This document shows, one piece after another, positions 5,007 through 7,748 of a stretch of 7,748 bases of DNA. The notes beneath the pieces are model-generated. The model was not told where the DNA came from. It made no database searches and was given only the letters and a program-made list of their open reading frames with translations. A program made the position numbers and the translations under genes. This DNA comes from Verrucomicrobiota bacterium (lineage in GTDB: Bacteria; Verrucomicrobiota; Verrucomicrobiia; Limisphaerales; SXQI01): NCBI GenBank assembly GCA_008933045.1, contig WBXJ01000141.1, positions 1 through 7,748 on the forward strand, written 5' to 3'. Within the stretch, counting starts at the first letter, position 1; each line of letters begins with the position of its first letter.

Positions 5007-7598
5007 TTAGAGGGACACGCCGGTATAGCCGCGTGTGATCTGGAAGCTAACTTGGTGGCGTGCTTGCATGGCTGGAAGCATTCGACCCGCAGCGGCCTCC
5101 GTCACTCGTGCCAACCACTCCTTGTTTGTGTGAGAAAAATTAGCATCGAAACCCTCCTCCATTGTGAAGCCAATTTGGAGAGTAGGAATGAATGGATGCG
5201 CGGGCCAAGCGTGTGAATCAGAAAACAGAACGAGCACGTCAACTCCCGTCGCACCTAACCCGCTCAGGATTTCGATGGGTTGCTGTGTCGGGCAGTGCAT
5301 GAAATGGAGACCAGGTAATGAAAATGGTTGGCCGTAATCGAGCGGATTGGTGGTCAGCGGATCGAGCCACGGAGTTTCGACTGGACACACAACAACTCCG
5401 CTGGCGGTGAGGGTTTCGATGAATTCTCTCACACGAGAACCTTGATGCGGATCGAGGTGAGCTGGGATCAAAAGGCCCACGCGCAAAAAACTGCTGGAGC
5501 GGATACCCGATTGTGAAGAGGAACGATCTGAGGTTTTATCAAACCAATCTCGCACTTTTTCAGTAACACGTTCCAGCCCTCCATCACGTTGAATGCTGGA
5601 TGTGCCCAGACTTGCGAAATCTAGACTTCGTGTGGTCATAAAATTTCGAAACGAGTCGATGTGCGTTTTTTCGCACCCATGCTCCAGCAGCAAAGCTCGG
5701 CGCACTCCCGGATGGACGAGATAACCCGTCATGGCACTGAGGAGGAGTCGCTCGCATTCACCACCTGAGACACCGCAACCCTCCGTATGTGGTAAAGTAA
5801 CAAACCGGTAGCTGCTCGTTTCCTTGTTGAAACGCTCGACCATTTTCTGTGCGACTTGACCCGAGCAAAGGCTGGTCGGTACGATGAGGTAAACTCCCCA
5901 ATCGCAGACCCGACGCACATCAACGGAACCAGCTAGTGGGGGCGGAACAGCCGCAGGAAAAAACGCAGTGCCTTCGGTGTCGTTGGTAGGCGACGAGTTT
6001 AATGAGAGGTGCCAATCACGCCAGAGTTGCACTTGGGAATGGCCCGCTTTCTCGCCAGCACTCGATCGACCACTCGCTACTTCGACGGCAAACTCGAACG
6101 CTTCCGCGCCCAAAGCATCGATGGGCTCACCGTCGAGAAAACGCCCCGCGTTAAAATCCATTTCGCGAGAGAGGCCACGAAACTGATTTGTGGTGGACAT
6201 CACCTTCAGCGTTGGCACGAACGGGAAGTTGGTAATGGAACCGTTTCCAGTAGCAAAAAGAATCAGATTGCATCCTGATGCGACTTGCCCGGAGATGCTT
6301 TCAAGGTCATTGCCCGGACTATTCATGAAGTAAAATCCGGCCTCAGGCATGGGTTCTGAAAAATCGATGACGTAGTCGAGACGGACGGAGGGGTCACGCT
6401 TACGCGCGGCACCAATGGATTTGATCGAAATGTTGTAGAGACCTCGAAACAGATTCCCGCCGGATGGATTCCCGTCGGCACTATGCCCGTGTCGATGTGC
6501 CCACGCCTGAAATTGATCCCGATGGCGGAGAAAGGCGTATGCGGTCGATACATCGCGCACATTGCTCAAAATATCTGGCTCAGCCCCGATGAGTTCATCC
6601 GTCTCACAGAGGTTTGCGACGCCCCCGTGACGAAGTGTTTCCTTCGCGATCCAACCAATGAGCGGGTTGGCGGAGATGCCATTGAACGCGTCGGATCCCC
6701 CACACTGCAAACCGATCTTCAAATGCCGCAGGGAAACGGCGGTGCGCCGGCACGCGTTCGCTTGCGGCAAGAGCGCGGCAACAGCCTCTGCCGCCCTTGC
6801 TAATCCCTGACTGAGGTTGCCATCGAGAGTGAGAAAATGATGTGGAATCGAATCTAGAAGGTTCTTTCGATGGCTCAGTGAGTTGAGCAAATGCACGTTG
6901 GTCAACGGTTCCATACCGAGATCAAGGGCGAGGAACGCGGCTACATTTGAGTTCAACAAAAATCCCTCTAGCGTGCGAAGGGTGGTCTCAAAATTATTTG
7001 GGTGATTGGGGCCTGCCGCCTCGGTGTGTGCGATTGCCACGACGCCATCGATATTCGGAAAACTTGCGCGCACATTTTGAAACTGTTGGGCGATACTCTT
7101 GGCATGGCTGCCGGTGCGTGCCGTTGTCCCAAGTACGACGACGTAGTTGCGCGTCCCAGCCCCTCGCGTTCCCTCGCGGAGGAACCCCTGAAAACTCCGA
7201 GGCGACTCTGCTGCGCACACCTGCCGACCTGGTTGAAATGTAGTTTCGTCAAAGACAAAACTCACTCGATGATCTGAGAAATTTGGCACCGACGGATAAT
7301 GGAACCCGACGCGGCGCTCCGCAAAGGTGAGCAAAATCTTTTCGTTGCACAAATAATCCCCCGGCGAAATCTGAGTTCGAGCTAAACCAAAGGGTAGTCC
7401 CCAAGACAGAAGCGGTTCACCTGCACGGATGGAGCGGACGGCAAACCGATGGCCCTCCAGAATGGTGTGAGGAAGTGTTACCGAACCATCCGGTAGCTCA
7501 ACTCGCTCCCCAGCTTCGAGACGACGGAGCGCGATAGCCGCGTTGTCTTCAGGAACTGGCAGTCGCGCAAGGTTCAGCATAAGCAATGAGTTAAACAT
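5007..7598 (-). CDS. Enlarged UxaA/GarD-family sugar-acid dehydratase with two tandem catalytic regions
   Basis: The 863-residue protein belongs to the altronate/galactarate dehydratase family, iron-dependent enzymes that dehydrate sugar acids to 2-keto-3-deoxy products. An N-terminal SAF domain (about 18-90) has the G49-H-R-F-A-V and A59-G-E-P-L-L-S-W-G segments, but the usual V-H-x-H-N is L-C-N-E. Copy 1 (about 137-533) starts R145-G-A-G-T-R-N-Y and keeps C299-G-G-S-D, N311-P, N377-P-S-G-G-N and the S-I-K-S-I-G-A segment. It lacks the family cysteines (R161, A195, M229). Copy 2 (about 563-863) keeps C578, H604-T-E-G-C-G, G641-C-E-K and I669-Q-R-D-G-G but lacks CGGSD and NPS-GN. It ends with a UxaA-like R-G-Y-T-G-V-S-L. 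Typical relatives are about 500 residues. Met1 (7598) is used here; Met7 (7580) is equally plausible since neither has a clear ribosome binding site. The true substrate is unknown. Confidence 0.85.
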   Translation of the reverse strand: MFNSLLMLNLARLPVPEDNAAIALRRLEAGERVELPDGSVTLPHTILEGHRFAVRSIRAGEPLLSWGLPFGLARTQISPGDYLCNEKILLTFAERRVGFHYPSVPNFSDHRVSFVFDETTFQPGRQVCAAESPRSFQGFLREGTRGAGTRNYVVVLGTTARTGSHAKSIAQQFQNVRASFPNIDGVVAIAHTEAAGPNHPNNFETTLRTLEGFLLNSNVAAFLALDLGMEPLTNVHLLNSLSHRKNLLDSIPHHFLTLDGNLSQGLARAAEAVAALLPQANACRRTAVSLRHLKIGLQCGGSDAFNGISANPLIGWIAKETLRHGGVANLCETDELIGAEPDILSNVRDVSTAYAFLRHRDQFQAWAHRHGHSADGNPSGGNLFRGLYNISIKSIGAARKRDPSVRLDYVIDFSEPMPEAGFYFMNSPGNDLESISGQVASGCNLILFATGNGSITNFPFVPTLKVMSTTNQFRGLSREMDFNAGRFLDGEPIDALGAEAFEFAVEVASGRSSAGEKAGHSQVQLWRDWHLSLNSSPTNDTEGTAFFPAAVPPPLAGSVDVRRVCDWGVYLIVPTSLCSGQVAQKMVERFNKETSSYRFVTLPHTEGCGVSGGECERLLLSAMTGYLVHPGVRRALLLEHGCEKTHIDSFRNFMTTRSLDFASLGTSSIQRDGGLERVTEKVRDWFDKTSDRSSSQSGIRSSSFLRVGLLIPAHLDPHQGSRVREFIETLTASGVVVCPVETPWLDPLTTNPLDYGQPFSLPGLHFMHCPTQQPIEILSGLGATGVDVLVLFSDSHAWPAHPFIPTLQIGFTMEEGFDANFSHTNKEWLARVTEAAAGRMLPAMQARHQVSFQITRGYTGVSL
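5010..5912 (-). repeat. Dehydratase catalytic copy 2 (cysteines kept, CGGSD lost)
   Basis: Residues about 563-863 repeat the same fold in shortened form. V573-P-T-S-L-C578, H604-T-E-G-C608-G, G641-C642-E and I669-Q-x-x-G-G match the family consensus. The second half runs L705-R-V-G-L-L, then V741?-like E741-T-P-W-L matching copy 1's C331-E-T-D-E-L, then G763-L-H-F-M and P802-F-I-P-T-L-Q-I. The roughly 90 residues between the ET and G-x-x-F-M blocks of copy 1, including NPS-GN, are reduced to about 20 here. Confidence 0.7.
6000..7190 (-). repeat. Dehydratase catalytic copy 1 (cysteines lost, CGGSD kept)
   Basis: Residues about 137-533 cover a full UxaA catalytic region, from F-Q-G-F-L-R through to L-W-R-D-W-H-L-S-L, which corresponds to the normal UxaA C terminus. 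The expected Cys positions read T-A-R161, H-T-E-A-A195-G and L-G-M229-E. The block F424-M-N-S-P-G through F459-P-F-V-P-T-L-K-V (421-466) aligns with 763-809 of copy 2. Confidence 0.75.
7329..7547 (-). other. SAF domain of the dehydratase
   Basis: Residues about 18-90 form the small beta-clip domain that opens UxaA/GarD proteins. They contain N-A-A-I-A-L-R-R-L, G-H-R-F-A-V-R-S-I-R-A-G-E and I-S-P-G-D-Y. The family's histidine pair at the end of this domain is replaced by L-C-N-E, so any role of those histidines is lost or shifted. Confidence 0.7.
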
Positions 7599-7654
7599 TC
7601 AGCTTTAGCAATTCTTGACCGTGTTCATGGTTAGTCTCAAGCGGGGATTTATAA

Positions 7655-7675
7655 AAATAGCGGGCCATGCTATTT
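7655..7675. repeat. Perfect 7-bp inverted repeat with 7-base loop
   Basis: AAATAGC at 7655-7661 and GCTATTT at 7669-7675 are perfect inverse complements around the 7-base centre GGGCCAT. On the minus strand the right arm runs into a T-rich stretch (TTTTTATAA), so it could act as a weak terminator or 5' leader hairpin there. It could equally be an operator upstream of the dehydratase gene. The stem is AT-rich and would be only moderately stable. Confidence 0.35.
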
Positions 7676-7704
7676 CGGTTTCTCGACATTTTGGCTTTAT
7701 CACG

Positions 7705-7719
7705 GCGCATAGCGTGCCA
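7705..7719 (-). promoter_or_regulatory. Weak sigma-54-type promoter candidate for the dehydratase gene
   Basis: Read on the minus strand, TTGGCACG is a full match to the -24 element. The invariant GG is followed after exactly 10 bases by GC. The -12 element is GCGC rather than TTGC, so the match is partial. It lies about 107 bases upstream of the dehydratase ATG. No enhancer sites or activator gene are visible. Confidence 0.18.
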
Positions 7720-7729
7720 AGATTGCGAC

Positions 7730-7748
7730 ATGCGTGTGATTGGCGGAA
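7730..7748 (+). CDS. Start of a gene cut by the window edge, possibly rsmD
   Basis: An ATG at 7730 is followed by codons reading M-R-V-I-G-G before the sequence ends. This hexapeptide resembles the N terminus of RsmD, the 16S rRNA guanine-966 N2-methyltransferase, which commonly begins M-R-I/V-I-G/A-G. Six residues cannot settle identity, and no strong ribosome binding site precedes the ATG. If correct, it is transcribed divergently from the dehydratase gene. Confidence 0.4.

Larger units (their letters stand above)
7599..7729. promoter_or_regulatory. Divergent intergenic region between the dehydratase gene and the right-edge gene
   Basis: About 130 bases separate two genes that read away from each other, so promoters for both should lie here. 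It contains an AT-rich stretch (7648-7659), an inverted repeat (7655-7675) and a sigma-54-like element on the minus strand (7705-7719). A TTGACC at 7615-7620 has no matching -10 hexamer at normal spacing. No sigma-70 promoter could be assigned with confidence. Confidence 0.4.

Noticed and set aside
6968..7277. Several overlapping frames on both strands near the start of the dehydratase gene
   Set aside because: They are shadows of a coding region whose own frame carries SAF and UxaA motifs.
5007..7598. Two separate genes mis-joined in the dehydratase frame
   Set aside because: The frame is continuous, no start with a ribosome binding site appears near residue 560, and copy 2 lacks an SAF domain, so a real internal duplication is the simpler reading.
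7615..7655. Sigma-70 promoter built from TTGACC at 7615-7620 and TATAAA at 7650-7655
   Set aside because: The hexamers are 29 bases apart, far from the required ~17.

Overview
The window carries parts of six bacterial functions on two opposed strands. Genes are tightly packed, start codons repeatedly overlap the previous stop, and clear Shine-Dalgarno sites are scarce. GC content looks moderate. The mix (type II secretion minor pseudopilins next to vitamin genes, and an enlarged UxaA-type sugar-acid dehydratase) would suit a member of the Verrucomicrobiota/PVC group. That placement is an impression from gene style, not a demonstrated assignment.

Plus strand, 2-3615: a tightly spaced run of five genes. 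It holds the 3' end of a GspJ-like minor pseudopilin, a complete gspK, bioD (dethiobiotin synthetase), thiH (tyrosine lyase for the thiamine thiazole) and thiS (sulfur carrier protein). gspJ/gspK, gspK/bioD and thiH/thiS overlap by a few bases, and bioD and thiH are 26 bases apart. Two cofactor-pathway steps (biotin and thiamine) are therefore probably co-transcribed, and perhaps translationally coupled, behind the end of a secretion operon. thiG, thiF, thiC and the other bio genes are not in the window.

Minus strand, 7598-3620: two genes read leftward, converging on thiS with 4 bases between the stop codons. The first (5007-7598) encodes an 863-residue UxaA/GarD-family dehydratase. It appears to contain two tandem copies of the catalytic region. 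Copy 1 has lost the three conserved cysteine motifs but keeps the CGGSD and NPS-GN motifs; copy 2 shows the reverse. This reciprocal loss is the most striking thing in the window. The second gene (3620-4963), 43 bases downstream, encodes a single polypeptide joining a MobA-like nucleotidyltransferase to a ModF/YlmA-like ABC ATPase. The fusion suggests, but does not prove, a role in molybdenum handling or cofactor maturation.

Right edge, 7599-7748: a short divergent intergenic region with a 7-bp-arm inverted repeat and a weak sigma-54-like element. It is followed by the first six codons of a plus-strand gene reading MRVIGG, which resembles the start of rsmD. No tRNA, rRNA, CRISPR array, insertion sequence or convincing terminator was seen.
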